DNA of 64,000 nt from Flagellimonas algicola (GCF_005937185.1 NZ_VCNI01000001.1:1050657-1114656), one strand, 5' to 3'. Positions 19,416-28,604 are shown, counted from the first letter of the stretch. Notes: generated by a model from the sequence alone, not told the origin. Translations and numbers: made by a program.

Positions 19416-20243
19416 ATGAGGAGCATAGCCTATTGCATCTTTTTATTTGCATTGCTTTCTTGTGAGGAGGTAATAGAAGTCGAGGTTCCTTCGGAAGAAC
19501 CCAGATTAATTGTTGATGCCTTGGTTCGGGTTGATCCCACTTCAAATATTGTGGACATTGAGGTACGGGTAGGACTAACGGATGCCTTTTTTGGTGAAAT
19601 TCCCGTGACAAATTTAAAGCAGATTACTCTGGCAGGTGGGGTTCTTGTTGACTATGACAATCCCGGCTCCGGGATTTACAAAGGCACGCGTTCAGCGGAA
19701 AATCTTAAAGCATCGGAGGAACTGTTGTTACAACTTGAATGGGAAGACAAGCTCTACTATGGATCAACAACCTACGCTAGTTCAGTGCCAATTGATGACC
19801 TTCGTATCGGTTCCAACACCCTATTTGATGAGGACGAAACGGAAATAATTATCACCATTACCGATGATCCCAACAGAAATGATTTCTATGTGGTTGATTT
19901 AGGTTTTGGGAACTTCATTACTTTAGACGACCAATTTTTTCAAGGACAACAATTTAGTTTTTCATACTTCTATGATGAAAAATTCGAGCCTGGCCAGGAA
20001 ATCACGGTAAGTGTTCTTGGTGCTGATCAGGCATTTTACAACTACATGAATTTGCTTATTGAACAGACCGAAGACGATTTAGGGGTTTTTGAAACCCCAA
20101 CAGCTACTTTGCGTGGAAACATATTTGATGTAACCGAACTTGATAACATTGATTTTTTTGATAACGTGAACATCCCCAATGAATTTCTTTTGGGTTATTT
20201 TGCCGTTGTTGAGGAATATAAGCAGAGCATCACCATTCCTTAA
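19416..20243 (+). CDS. DUF4249 family outer-membrane lipoprotein (third of three)
   Basis: The 275-residue protein has a lipoprotein signal ending LLSC and then EEVIEVEVPSEEPRLIVDAL. It is the closest relative of the preceding gene and is probably its tandem duplicate; the two share the region around GQQFSFSYFYDEKFEPGQEI-like sequence and the C-terminal RGNIFDVTELDNIDFFDNV. It starts 22 bases after that gene and ends exactly where the convergent permease gene ends (stop codons abut with no gap). Confidence 0.88.
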   Translation: MRSIAYCIFLFALLSCEEVIEVEVPSEEPRLIVDALVRVDPTSNIVDIEVRVGLTDAFFGEIPVTNLKQITLAGGVLVDYDNPGSGIYKGTRSAENLKASEELLLQLEWEDKLYYGSTTYASSVPIDDLRIGSNTLFDEDETEIIITITDDPNRNDFYVVDLGFGNFITLDDQFFQGQQFSFSYFYDEKFEPGQEITVSVLGADQAFYNYMNLLIEQTEDDLGVFETPTATLRGNIFDVTELDNIDFFDNVNIPNEFLLGYFAVVEEYKQSITIP

Positions 20244-21563
20244 TCAAAGAAAAGTATACAGTAACACTATTACCCCAAGCCCCACCAAACCCTGAAAAAG
20301 GGTGGCCAAAGTGTGTCCCCGCAAAGCTGTTTTCACATTCATGTTGGAAAATTGGGAAACCACCCAAAAATAGCTGTCGTTAACATGGGAAACGGTCATG
20401 GCACCGGCTCCGACGGCCAAAACAGCAAGAGCTTTATCCGTAATGGACAACAATCCAAAAGTGTCCAACAATGGCGCTATGATGGCAGAGGTGGTAATAA
20501 TAGCCACTGTGGACGAACCTTGGGCGGTCTTTAGAACGGCAGCTATGGCAAATGAAATCAACAAACCGCCCAATCCAGAACTTTGGGTCAGGTTAAATAT
20601 TTCTGCCATGTCCAGAGTGCGTAGGATAGCTCCAAATGCACCTCCGGCACCAGTTATCAAGACAATGGCCCCCGCCTGTCTAAACGCTTCAGGAACCCAC
20701 TGCTTTTGTTCCTCAGCAGGTATTTTCCTTGCCATCATAAAGGCCAATAAAACGCCAATCAATAATGCTATAATGGGACTTCCAAGAAAATCAAAAACAA
20801 AGAAAAGGTTCGACTTTCCTAAGGGAAAAGTGGGATAATTGGCAACGGATTTTAAAGCAATCAAAACTATGGGAACTACCAACGGCAAAAATGCGTTAAA
20901 GGGTTTAATATTGGATCCCTCTTCCTCCTGAACGTCGCTTTCTTCCTTCGCTACTTCTTGTTTTAATTTTCGCCCCATAAATCGAGCCCAGAAATACCCC
21001 ATCAACGAAACGGGTATGGAAACTACCAGTCCCAGAAGTAATACCGTGCCCAAATCGGCCTCCAAGATAGCGGCTGCGGCCAAAGGTCCCGGTGTTGGAG
21101 GTACAAATACGTGGGCGGCATAAAGACCTGTTGCCAAAGCGACCGCGTAGACCATAATGGGAATTCCCGATTTTTTGGACAGTGCTTTGTTCAACGAGGA
21201 CAAAATAATAAACCCTGAATCGCAAAATACCGGGATGGAAATGATGTATCCGGCCAAATTTATAGCCAAAGGTGATTTTTTAAGTCCAATCAATTTTAAA
21301 ATTGAATTGGCCAGAACCTTGGTACTCCTAGTTTTTTCAAGATAAATCCCAATAACGGTTCCAAACGCAATGACCAGACCAATACCTGATAAGGTTTTCC
21401 CAAATCCATTGCCCATCGTTTCCATAATATTTTGAGGGGAGAGTCCCAAGAGAAAACCAGAAACCACCGCCGCCAAGGTCAGGGAAAAAACAGGGTGCAT
21501 TTTAAACTTGATGGTCGCCACAATAATAAAAATGACCACTAGGGCCAGAACAAGGATTTCCAT
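20244..21563 (-). CDS. GntP family gluconate:H+ symporter-type permease
   Basis: The 439-residue polytopic membrane protein (about 12 or more hydrophobic segments) matches the GntP/gluconate transporter family, for example in FVPPTPGPLAAAAILEADLG and the C-terminal KTAQGSSTVAIITTSAI. Family members import gluconate or related sugar acids with protons across the inner membrane. No gluconate kinase or sugar-acid catabolic gene is adjacent, so the substrate is uncertain. Its stop codon directly abuts that of the third DUF4249 gene. Confidence 0.92.
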   Translation of the reverse strand: MEILVLALVVIFIIVATIKFKMHPVFSLTLAAVVSGFLLGLSPQNIMETMGNGFGKTLSGIGLVIAFGTVIGIYLEKTRSTKVLANSILKLIGLKKSPLAINLAGYIISIPVFCDSGFIILSSLNKALSKKSGIPIMVYAVALATGLYAAHVFVPPTPGPLAAAAILEADLGTVLLLGLVVSIPVSLMGYFWARFMGRKLKQEVAKEESDVQEEEGSNIKPFNAFLPLVVPIVLIALKSVANYPTFPLGKSNLFFVFDFLGSPIIALLIGVLLAFMMARKIPAEEQKQWVPEAFRQAGAIVLITGAGGAFGAILRTLDMAEIFNLTQSSGLGGLLISFAIAAVLKTAQGSSTVAIITTSAIIAPLLDTFGLLSITDKALAVLAVGAGAMTVSHVNDSYFWVVSQFSNMNVKTALRGHTLATLFQGLVGLGVIVLLYTFL

Positions 21564-21620
21564 GATTATTTTTTAGAAAATGTCCTTTAAATATAGGCTA
21601 AACTTGCTACTTTAGTTCCT

Positions 21621-21854
21621 ATGCACACCGATAAAAAATTATTGGCAAAAGGTCTCAAATTTATAGGGTATACGGTAGCCGTCATGTTTCTGGCCCCATT
21701 TACCATCTACCAAGCATTTAAAAACGAGGGGCATCCTGCCTATTTACCTGTGTTGATCGTAGGTTTGATATTGGCCGTAGTTGCCATCGGCCTAGGGTTT
21801 TACACCATCAAAATCTTTATGGAGGCTTTGTTTGGAAAAAAAACAAAGGATTAA
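21621..21854 (+). CDS. DUF6095 family small membrane protein
   Basis: The 77-residue protein has two transmembrane helices (about 14-33 and 41-65) and ends in a lysine-rich tail. The sequence (start MHTDKKLLAKGLKFIGYTVA, NEGHPAYLPVLIVG in the loop) matches what I know of the DUF6095 family of Flavobacteriia; its function is unknown. Its stop overlaps that of the convergent DUF4294 gene by three bases. Confidence 0.8.
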   Translation: MHTDKKLLAKGLKFIGYTVAVMFLAPFTIYQAFKNEGHPAYLPVLIVGLILAVVAIGLGFYTIKIFMEALFGKKTKD

Positions 21855-22531
21855 TCCTTCGTGGTCTTGCTATTTTTCCATTTGTTGCTCAATTGGGCAT
21901 AATCGTAATCCAAGACCGATTTCTGCCGCTCCAATCGCTTGGAGGCAAATGCACGCTGTAGAATGTCCTCAATGAGATAGTCTTCGTGGATTAGCTCCGG
22001 ATGAAATTCTTCCTTTATACTAATTTTGAACGCCTTTGCGGTAGTATTGTACCAAAAGGCCCGCCACCCATTTCGAAGCTCTTTTACGAGGTCAAATGCA
22101 GTTTTCCCGGTTTGCCTATAAATGAGTTTGACCAAAATTTGGCCCTCAGTTCGCGTTAGCTTTTTAAGTTCCGCTGAAAACTCACCTTCAATGTATTTTT
22201 GGACTTTTTTGGTGTATTTCTTTCGTTGTCTTTTCTTCTTGATGTTGGCCAAACTATCATTTAATTCCACCAAACGTTCTGCAGCCAATTTGGCATAGGG
22301 GTACACTTTTAAGGTCTTTCTTCTTAGGATATAATACCGAAGTTTTTCTTTCCGATTGGCAAATTCCAGCCTCCCAAATAGATACACCTCGTCCAACGCA
22401 ATGGAACTATGCAAAATGGAGTCCCCTTCAAACCGAACATAGTAATCCGTAGAATCAATGACCTCTTCTTTAATCTGTGAAAACGAAGAAACCGCAAGTG
22501 AAAAAAATATGGCAAAAAAAATCTTCTTCAT
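21851..22531 (-). CDS. DUF4294 family exported protein
   Basis: From the chosen ATG (MKKIFFAIFFSLAVSSFSQ, a clean signal peptide) the protein has 226 residues; an upstream in-frame ATG at 22585 would bury the signal and is less likely. The body YILRRKTLKVYPYAKLAAERL and LTRTEGQILVKLIYRQTGKT is characteristic of DUF4294, a Bacteroidota family without known function. It is highly basic in the middle (KKKRQRKKYTKKVQKY), unusual for an exported protein and suggesting contact with acidic polymers or membranes. Confidence 0.85.
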   Translation of the reverse strand: MKKIFFAIFFSLAVSSFSQIKEEVIDSTDYYVRFEGDSILHSSIALDEVYLFGRLEFANRKEKLRYYILRRKTLKVYPYAKLAAERLVELNDSLANIKKKRQRKKYTKKVQKYIEGEFSAELKKLTRTEGQILVKLIYRQTGKTAFDLVKELRNGWRAFWYNTTAKAFKISIKEEFHPELIHEDYLIEDILQRAFASKRLERQKSVLDYDYAQLSNKWKNSKTTKD

Positions 22532-22647
22532 AGCTGTGTCAAGCCAAAAACCGCACCAAATGTAACCATATTGCTTTGCGAACATTATTAAATAAACGTG
22601 AATATTATTACTTTAAAGGAAAGATAAGATAAACAAGCTATCGTTAC

Positions 22648-23451
22648 ATGGGCAACAATAAGACAAGGGATATCTTCAAAATCCAGGTAAAAAGCAAAGT
22701 CGGGCATTCCAAATTCACTTTGGTATTTGTTCATGGGAACAGTCAAAATCTACACCTTTGGGACCATCAATTGAAAACCTCTCTCTTTGATGCTTTCAAT
22801 CGAATGGCATTTGATCTTCCCGGACATGGGGATTCTATGAAGCTGGACAATTATCAAATTCCCTTTTTAGTGCCAATTCTTGAAGATATATTTAATAACT
22901 TAGGGTCCATAGTCCTTGTTGGTCATTCTCTTGGCGGCCATTTAATTTTACAATCCCTTCCAAACATTGCAAATTGCCTTGGACTTGTACTAATTGGCAC
23001 TCCCCCTTTAAAAAAACCGCTCAACTTAAATGAGGCATTTGCCCAGGATGAACGAATGGGACTTCTTTTCAAGGATCAATTGTCTCCTGGAGAAAAGAAA
23101 TCTATGATGGATTTTATTGGCTGCAATAACCATCCCGTTGCAATAGGTGCATTGGAGAAAACTGATCCTGTATTTAGAACAGGAATTGCCCATTCCATTT
23201 CCACGGGAGAATTGTCCAATGAAATGGACAGCCTAAAAACCGCTGATTTTCCTGTGGCGATTTTAGCTGGGGAAATGGATCCGTTGGTAAACAAAGAATA
23301 TCTGAACAAAATCGGTTTTTCCACTCTTTGGAAACAGAAAGTACACTATATCCCTAGCTCGGGGCATACCCCTCATCTAGAGAATTCAAAAGCATTTAAC
23401 GCCGTAATTAATGAATTTGTTGAAGAACTCCTTACAAATGGAGCATCATAA
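22648..23451 (+). CDS. Alpha/beta hydrolase
   Basis: The 267-residue protein has the alpha/beta-hydrolase fold signature: oxyanion-hole FVHGNSQN (29-30 HG), nucleophile elbow GHSLGG (S94), acid D211 in AGEMDPLV and H240 in SSGHTPH. There is no signal peptide, so it acts in the cytoplasm. Substrate unknown; esters, lactones and acyl compounds are possible. It is followed 10 bases later by the first of two PAS-LuxR regulators, so it may make or break a signal sensed by them, which is only an inference from proximity. Confidence 0.9.
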   Translation: MGNNKTRDIFKIQVKSKVGHSKFTLVFVHGNSQNLHLWDHQLKTSLFDAFNRMAFDLPGHGDSMKLDNYQIPFLVPILEDIFNNLGSIVLVGHSLGGHLILQSLPNIANCLGLVLIGTPPLKKPLNLNEAFAQDERMGLLFKDQLSPGEKKSMMDFIGCNNHPVAIGALEKTDPVFRTGIAHSISTGELSNEMDSLKTADFPVAILAGEMDPLVNKEYLNKIGFSTLWKQKVHYIPSSGHTPHLENSKAFNAVINEFVEELLTNGAS

Positions 23452-23461
23452 ATAAAATGGC

Positions 23462-24220
23462 TTGGAAAACAATGTAAATTCAAAAATAACCCAAGAAAAC
23501 TTGTGGCAATATGCTGATGATATTTCAAAATATCTTCAGGACAAAGTTGTGGGCCAAAGAAATTGGAATAGCCTAAATGATTTTCCATTGCTGTTCAAAC
23601 AGGCTCTCTATGTGATGGACTGGAAAAAAAAGTCTATTTCCTATCAACGAAATATTGATAAATTGTTAGGCTATGATCTGAAGGAATTTAATATGGAGAC
23701 GGCCTTGAGGCGAATTCATCCTGATGACATACCAGTGGTTTCCAGGGTAATCAAAGGTACAGTTCACCATTATGTACATTCTAGAACAGTGGAGCCCGAC
23801 TCTTATCTCACACTGACCTATAGGTTTTTGAAAAAGGATAATTCCACCATTAAATTACTTAGGCAAACGGGAGCTTTTGAGGTTTCTGATCGAGGTGAAT
23901 TTATTAGCAACTGGTCTTTGATTACCGTCATTGATTTTATTTCAAACAATAACCAAGTGGAATGGCATCTAAATACCAATGAAGTGGATTTTCAAAAGTT
24001 TAAGGACAATGTTTATAGAGAATTCAAGGATTTCTTTTCTCCAAGGGAATTGTTGGTAATACATGGAATAAACAAAGGCTTAAAAAGTCTGGAAATTGCC
24101 AAAGAACTCTCTATAAGCAAGCTTACCGTAGATACGCACCGAAAAAACATTCTTCGTAAATGTGGTTGTTCCAATAAAGAACAGCTTTTAAATTTTTGCG
24201 CGGCGAATGGGATCATTTAA
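23462..24220 (+). CDS. PAS-like/LuxR-HTH transcriptional regulator (first of pair)
   Basis: The 252-residue protein has an N-terminal PAS_3-like domain (about 38-165; YVMDWKKKSISYQRNIDKLL then RRIHPDDIPVVSRVI) and a C-terminal LuxR-type helix-turn-helix (about 188-250; GLKSLEIAKELSISKLTVDTHRKNI). There is no receiver domain, so sensing is presumably through the PAS part. Translation must start at TTG 23462, since no in-frame ATG occurs before the domain. It lies 10 bases after the hydrolase and 12 bases before a close paralogue. Confidence 0.87.
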   Translation: MENNVNSKITQENLWQYADDISKYLQDKVVGQRNWNSLNDFPLLFKQALYVMDWKKKSISYQRNIDKLLGYDLKEFNMETALRRIHPDDIPVVSRVIKGTVHHYVHSRTVEPDSYLTLTYRFLKKDNSTIKLLRQTGAFEVSDRGEFISNWSLITVIDFISNNNQVEWHLNTNEVDFQKFKDNVYREFKDFFSPRELLVIHGINKGLKSLEIAKELSISKLTVDTHRKNILRKCGCSNKEQLLNFCAANGII

Positions 24221-24232
24221 CTGCAGTTCAAA

Positions 24233-25021
24233 ATGAAGAAGAATTCTGAAAATACAACTTCACCTGCCAACCCAGTATCTGGGGTATCTCCTGTGGACCT
24301 GATTCAATTTGCAAAAACAACCTCCAATTTTCTGGCCAATAAAAAGACAGAAAGAAAAGCGTTTAACGACTTGGCACATTTTCCATTGATTCCCGGAAAG
24401 CAAGCTATTTATGTGATGGATTGGCAACAAAACAGAGTCACCTATCAAAGGAATATTGAAGGTATGTTGGGTTATCCTAAAAATGAATTTGATGACAGTA
24501 TCATTCACACCCATATCCACCCGGATGATATCAACGTAGTATCTCGCGTAATCAAGGGTGTCGTTGACCATTATACCCATTTTAATGCCACCAGCATAAA
24601 CACCTATTTGACCATTTCTTATCGGCTTTTAAAACGTGATGGTACGCCAATAAAGGTATTAAGACAATCCGGAGCATACGAAACTATGGGCAATGGAAAA
24701 TTGATCAGCAATTGGTCCTTGATTACCGATATCGGTTTTATTTCAAATAACAATCAAATAGAATGGGACGTAAATGCCAATGAGGTAGATAGGCAAAAAT
24801 TTAAGGAAAAAGTCTATCTGGAGTTTCAGGATTACTTTTCCAATAAGGAACTACTGGTCATCACGGGTATCAAAAAAGGCCTAAAAAGTAGCGAAATTGC
24901 CAATCAGCTTTTTATAAGCAAACATACTGTGGATACCCATCGTAAGAACATCCTTCGCAAGTGCAATTGCAACAACAAAGAACAATTGTTGGCCTTCTGT
25001 TATCGTAACGGAATTTTCTGA
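24233..25021 (+). CDS. PAS-like/LuxR-HTH transcriptional regulator (second of pair)
   Basis: The 262-residue protein is a paralogue of the preceding gene along its whole length: PAS-like domain (about 48-175; AIYVMDWQQNRVTYQRNIEG, HIHPDDINVVSRVIKG) and LuxR-type HTH (about 198-260; GLKSSEIANQLFISKHTVDT). The N-terminal 25 residues are Ser/Asn/Pro-rich and unique. Both end in CNNKEQLL-like sequence. They are almost surely a tandem duplication and could form a heterodimer or respond to related ligands, by inference. Confidence 0.88.
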   Translation: MKKNSENTTSPANPVSGVSPVDLIQFAKTTSNFLANKKTERKAFNDLAHFPLIPGKQAIYVMDWQQNRVTYQRNIEGMLGYPKNEFDDSIIHTHIHPDDINVVSRVIKGVVDHYTHFNATSINTYLTISYRLLKRDGTPIKVLRQSGAYETMGNGKLISNWSLITDIGFISNNNQIEWDVNANEVDRQKFKEKVYLEFQDYFSNKELLVITGIKKGLKSSEIANQLFISKHTVDTHRKNILRKCNCNNKEQLLAFCYRNGIF

Positions 25022-25160
25022 CTTTCCGATTAAGTGCGCTGTTTTATCGATAAAATGCTGTTTTCAAAAGGTAAAATACGCATTAGTGGGTATTTTTTTC
25101 TATCCAAACATCTTCTAGTTTTAGGTTTCAATGTTCTGTATTAATTGATCCTAGATAACC

Positions 25161-26813
25161 ATGAAAAAGTTCATTCTTCCCTTATTCGCCCTGTTGTATA
25201 TAGCTTGCAGCACAGATAGTTCAGACAATCCCACCCCACCAGCTGAAGCAGAGAAATTCACCTTGAAAGTAACTGCTGGCAATGGCGGAACAGTCTCCAG
25301 CAGTGGAGGGACATACGGCAAAGGAACAGAAGTAACTCTTACGGCCACCGCGGAAGCAGAATATTTGTTTGACAAATGGTCCAACGGTGCCACGGAAAAT
25401 CCATTGAAAATAGTAGTCAACTCCAACATCAACCTCACAGCAAACTTTCTCATTAAAAAATATGCCTTGACCATAGAAATAGAAGGTGAAGGTGAGGTTG
25501 AGGAAGAAATAGTCAGTTCTGGGAAAAGTACTGATTACGATTCCGGCACAACTGTAAGACTTACCGCGGAACCTATGGACGAGTGGACATTTGTAGGATG
25601 GTCCGGTGCCGTTGATTCCTCCGAAAACCCCATCGAATTAACGTTAACAGAGGAAAAGCAGCTAACTGCAGAATTTGTCCCTGCACAATATACGCTTGTG
25701 ATTGATTCCGGTGAAGGCGGTCAAGTGGATTCAAGCGGGGGCGAATACGATTATGGTACAGAGTTGGTTGTTACGGCCACCCCTGACAATGACTTTATTT
25801 TCTCGCATTGGTCCGACGATTCAGAAGAAAATCCAAGAACAATAACAATTGATTCCAACAAAGAGTTGACCGCATTATTTAAGGACAAGTTTGAGATTGA
25901 AAACGGGTTCTACATCCTTGTAGGCGTGGTTGATGACAATGGCAATCCCATATTTTATGATGCGCCTCCGTTTGTATTTGAATATGCCAATAATGAGACC
26001 ATCTTTACAGGAACTGTTTATGAGGATTTGGCATCATTCCCAGTATTTAAGGATATAGGTTACGTACCGGGTGCGGGTGACCCGGACGAGAACCTCATTA
26101 ATGAATACATATCAAGATTTGTCATACATCGCCAATATAATTCCGGTGGGGCACGGCATTCCTGGTTGCTCAAGAAAATAGAGGAAAGTGAGATTCCACA
26201 TAAAAAATCCCATGAAGAAATTATGGAATTGGTAGCGGGCAAGGGATTTTGGAGCGATCCCATTTATGCAGAAATAGACCCTCTAGTTCCAGAAACCTAC
26301 GTTACTGCATTTATAAAAGATGCCGAGCGTCATGGGCTTGACCTATCTTTTGTTGACCTTGATAAAGTCTTGGTAGAGTTTAGAGATGAAGGATTTGCAG
26401 GACTATCCCACCTTAGCTGTATAGACGATGACCGGGTGCATATAAGCTATTACACCCCGTTTTGGAACAGTGCCTCCTATTTTGATATTCAAAATGAAAG
26501 GCTCACAGTAATGTACCATGAACTAGGGCATGATATTTTGAACTCTGGTCATCCTGCCACCGGAGATATGAAGCAGTTTATGAACCAGGCTCTCGGTGAT
26601 GTGGGGCCAATAGTATGGGATGATTCCGATCCCATGTTCTCATTTAGAAGAATGGTAGATGATATGTTCTCTGGGGTTGGGTTGGATTATCCATGTACCA
26701 ACGGTGCAACGGATTACTCCTCTGGAGCCGCTGGTAAATCCGGTGGTCTCGGTAAAGGTCCAGAACACTGCTTCACATACCCATTCCCTCATTCCGAAAT
26801 TCATAACCACTAA
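25161..26813 (+). CDS. Surface lipoprotein with three InlB-type repeats and a putative metallopeptidase motif
   Basis: The 550-residue protein has a lipoprotein signal ending LLYIAC (lipid Cys 16), then three repeats of about 70 residues (33-98, 101-175, 177-240) of the divergent InlB/Listeria-Bacteroides type, each with a FxxW-S and final LTAxF segment. The C-terminal half (245-550) contains HELGHDILNSGH (453-464), an HExxH zinc-site motif with another His seven residues on. The spacing does not match metzincins (one residue longer), so a zinc peptidase of another or new family is possible. It is followed after 10 bases by a small lipoprotein gene. Confidence 0.75.
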   Translation: MKKFILPLFALLYIACSTDSSDNPTPPAEAEKFTLKVTAGNGGTVSSSGGTYGKGTEVTLTATAEAEYLFDKWSNGATENPLKIVVNSNINLTANFLIKKYALTIEIEGEGEVEEEIVSSGKSTDYDSGTTVRLTAEPMDEWTFVGWSGAVDSSENPIELTLTEEKQLTAEFVPAQYTLVIDSGEGGQVDSSGGEYDYGTELVVTATPDNDFIFSHWSDDSEENPRTITIDSNKELTALFKDKFEIENGFYILVGVVDDNGNPIFYDAPPFVFEYANNETIFTGTVYEDLASFPVFKDIGYVPGAGDPDENLINEYISRFVIHRQYNSGGARHSWLLKKIEESEIPHKKSHEEIMELVAGKGFWSDPIYAEIDPLVPETYVTAFIKDAERHGLDLSFVDLDKVLVEFRDEGFAGLSHLSCIDDDRVHISYYTPFWNSASYFDIQNERLTVMYHELGHDILNSGHPATGDMKQFMNQALGDVGPIVWDDSDPMFSFRRMVDDMFSGVGLDYPCTNGATDYSSGAAGKSGGLGKGPEHCFTYPFPHSEIHNH

Positions 26814-26823
26814 AACTTAAATT

Positions 26824-27300
26824 ATGAAACTTAAAAATCTATTTATTCTTTTGTTGGCGATGCTTATCTCATTTAGTTGTGATAAAGACGAATATTTTGA
26901 TGAGTTTGAAGTTGATATTACCTTAAGTGGTGATATAAGCAAATTTAGAGGCAATCTAAATCTGTTAAGCTATGATGGTGAAGATGGGGCACTCCTTTTT
27001 AGTTCAAGGGATGGTAGGGCCTCAAACGATGGTCTGGGCAATTATGCCGTACAATTTTGGGATACCTCACCCTACGAGTTTTACACTGGAACGTATATAG
27101 ATGAGATTAGGGTAAGCTATAGTTTTTATGGATTGACCCTGGAAGCACTTGAAGATGCGGCCGACAATGGAACAGAATATACCCTTTCCGTAGCAGTAAC
27201 AGTACGAAGAAATGGCTCACAAATTGATAGCTTTACCGTTTCCTACGATCAGGACACTGACGCGGACGAAGGATTTGAAAAAACATATTCAATAAATTAG
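26824..27300 (+). CDS. Small lipoprotein, unknown
   Basis: The 158-residue protein has a lipoprotein signal ending LISFSC (lipid Cys about 19) and an acidic body with no motif I recognise; much of it looks beta-rich (YTLSVAVTVRRNGSQIDSFTV). It starts 10 bases after the repeat/metallopeptidase lipoprotein and is surely on the same transcript, so it may be its partner, inhibitor or substrate-binding accessory. That is an inference from position only. Confidence 0.75.
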   Translation: MKLKNLFILLLAMLISFSCDKDEYFDEFEVDITLSGDISKFRGNLNLLSYDGEDGALLFSSRDGRASNDGLGNYAVQFWDTSPYEFYTGTYIDEIRVSYSFYGLTLEALEDAADNGTEYTLSVAVTVRRNGSQIDSFTVSYDQDTDADEGFEKTYSIN

Positions 27301-27370
27301 ACAAAGGGCTATCACTATCCCAAAGGCTTACTCAATTCCAAAATAATACCCGAATAAATGAAGCAAAGGG

Positions 27371-27401
27371 TTTCTTGGGTCTAATGATCTTATTATTTTT
27401 G
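27371..27401 (+). promoter_or_regulatory. Promoter of the M42 peptidase gene
   Basis: TTTC (27371-27374), 19 bases, TATTTTTG (27394-27401). The -7 is exact. It lies downstream of an in-frame TTG at 27375, supporting the ATG at 27420 as the real start. Confidence 0.5.
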
Positions 27402-27419
27402 AAGGTCAAATACATGTTT

Positions 27420-28508
27420 ATGGCTCAAGAAAAAATCATCACCAACAAATCGCTTAAATTTTTCGAAAAATACCTAAACAATGCCTCTCCAACCGGCTAT
27501 GAATGGGAAGGTCAAAAAATATGGATGGACTACCTGAAACCTTATGTGGACGATTTTATTACGGACACCTACGGAACTGCGGTAGCGGTAATCAATCCTG
27601 ATGCCAAGTACAAGGTGGTGATTGAGGGACATTCCGATGAAATTTCTTGGTACGTAAATTATATCACCGACAATGGATTGCTCTATGTGATCAGAAATGG
27701 TGGGAGCGATCATCAAATTGCACCCTCAAAATGGGTGAACATCCATACCAAAAAAGGGATTGTGAAAGGTGTATTTGGCTGGCCCGCTATACATACCCGT
27801 AACCGTGCCAAGGAGGAACCACCCAAGTTGGATAACATTTGTATTGATATAGGTGCCAAAGACAAAGAAGAAGTTGAAAAAATGGGCGTTCATGTGGGCT
27901 GCGTAATTACCTATCCAGATGAATTCCAAGTACTGAACAAAAACAAATTTGTTTGTCGCGCCATTGATAATCGTGCCGGAGGCTTTATGATTGCAGAGGT
28001 GGCACGTTTACTTCATGAAAACAAGGTAAAACTTCCTTTTGGATTGTATATCACCAACTCGGTGCAGGAAGAAATTGGACTACGCGGTGCTGAAATGATT
28101 ACCCAGACCATTAAACCGGATGTGGCCATTGTTACAGATGTTTGTCACGATACCACTACTCCCATGATTGACAAAAAGAAGGAAGGAGAAACTGCCATTG
28201 GCTCTGGTCCTGTAATTTCTTATGCCCCAGCGGTACAGAATAAACTAAGGGAACGCATCATTGAAACGGCTGAAGCCAAGAAAATTCCATTCCAACGTTT
28301 GGCATCTTCCCGTTATACGGGAACAGATACCGATGCCTTTGCTTATAGCAATGGAGGTGTGGCCTCTGCCCTAATTTCATTGCCGCTTAGATATATGCAT
28401 ACCACCGTGGAAATGGTACACAAAGATGATGTCGAGAACGTCATCAGATTGATTTACGAGACGCTCCTGAACATCAAAGAAGGGGAGACTTTTAGTTATT
28501 TTGACTAA
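27420..28508 (+). CDS. M42 family metallopeptidase (FrvX/glutamyl aminopeptidase type)
   Basis: The 362-residue protein matches the M42 cocatalytic zinc aminopeptidases (once called endoglucanase M): ASPTGYEWEGQKIW near the start, VVIEGHSDEI with the first metal His, AIDNRAGGFM with the bridging Asp, VQEEIGLRGAE with the catalytic Glu pair, and a late LPLRYMHTTVEMVH with the last His. These cytosolic enzymes form large oligomers and trim peptides. The ATG at 27420 is chosen because it begins MAQEKII and follows a promoter-like site. A repeat element lies directly downstream. Confidence 0.94.
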   Translation: MAQEKIITNKSLKFFEKYLNNASPTGYEWEGQKIWMDYLKPYVDDFITDTYGTAVAVINPDAKYKVVIEGHSDEISWYVNYITDNGLLYVIRNGGSDHQIAPSKWVNIHTKKGIVKGVFGWPAIHTRNRAKEEPPKLDNICIDIGAKDKEEVEKMGVHVGCVITYPDEFQVLNKNKFVCRAIDNRAGGFMIAEVARLLHENKVKLPFGLYITNSVQEEIGLRGAEMITQTIKPDVAIVTDVCHDTTTPMIDKKKEGETAIGSGPVISYAPAVQNKLRERIIETAEAKKIPFQRLASSRYTGTDTDAFAYSNGGVASALISLPLRYMHTTVEMVHKDDVENVIRLIYETLLNIKEGETFSYFD

Positions 28509-28520
28509 AAATATGTCGGT

Positions 28521-28581
28521 TCGAGCGCAGTCGAGAACTATTTTGTAGTTAGTAATCCTAAGACCTATCGACTGCGCTCGA
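28521..28581. repeat. Inverted repeat, Flavobacteriaceae intergenic type
   Basis: Perfect 14-base arms TCGAGCGCAGTCGA (28521-28534) and TCGACTGCGCTCGA (28568-28581) are separated by 33 bases, with the flanking GTC/GAC also paired. From memory, similar GC-rich TCGACTGCGCTCGA elements recur between genes in Flavobacteriaceae. The element is GC-rich relative to its surroundings and lies between two same-strand genes, where it could form a hairpin in RNA. Confidence 0.75.
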
Positions 28582-28604
28582 GGTGACAACAACGACTGTT
28601 TGTA

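Noticed and set aside
25161..26813. Metzincin peptidase
   Set aside because: The third His is one residue too far (HExxH plus six residues, then His) and the conserved Gly is missing.
28521..28581. CRISPR or attachment site
   Set aside because: Only one pair of inverted arms, no repeat-spacer series, no integrase gene or tRNA nearby.
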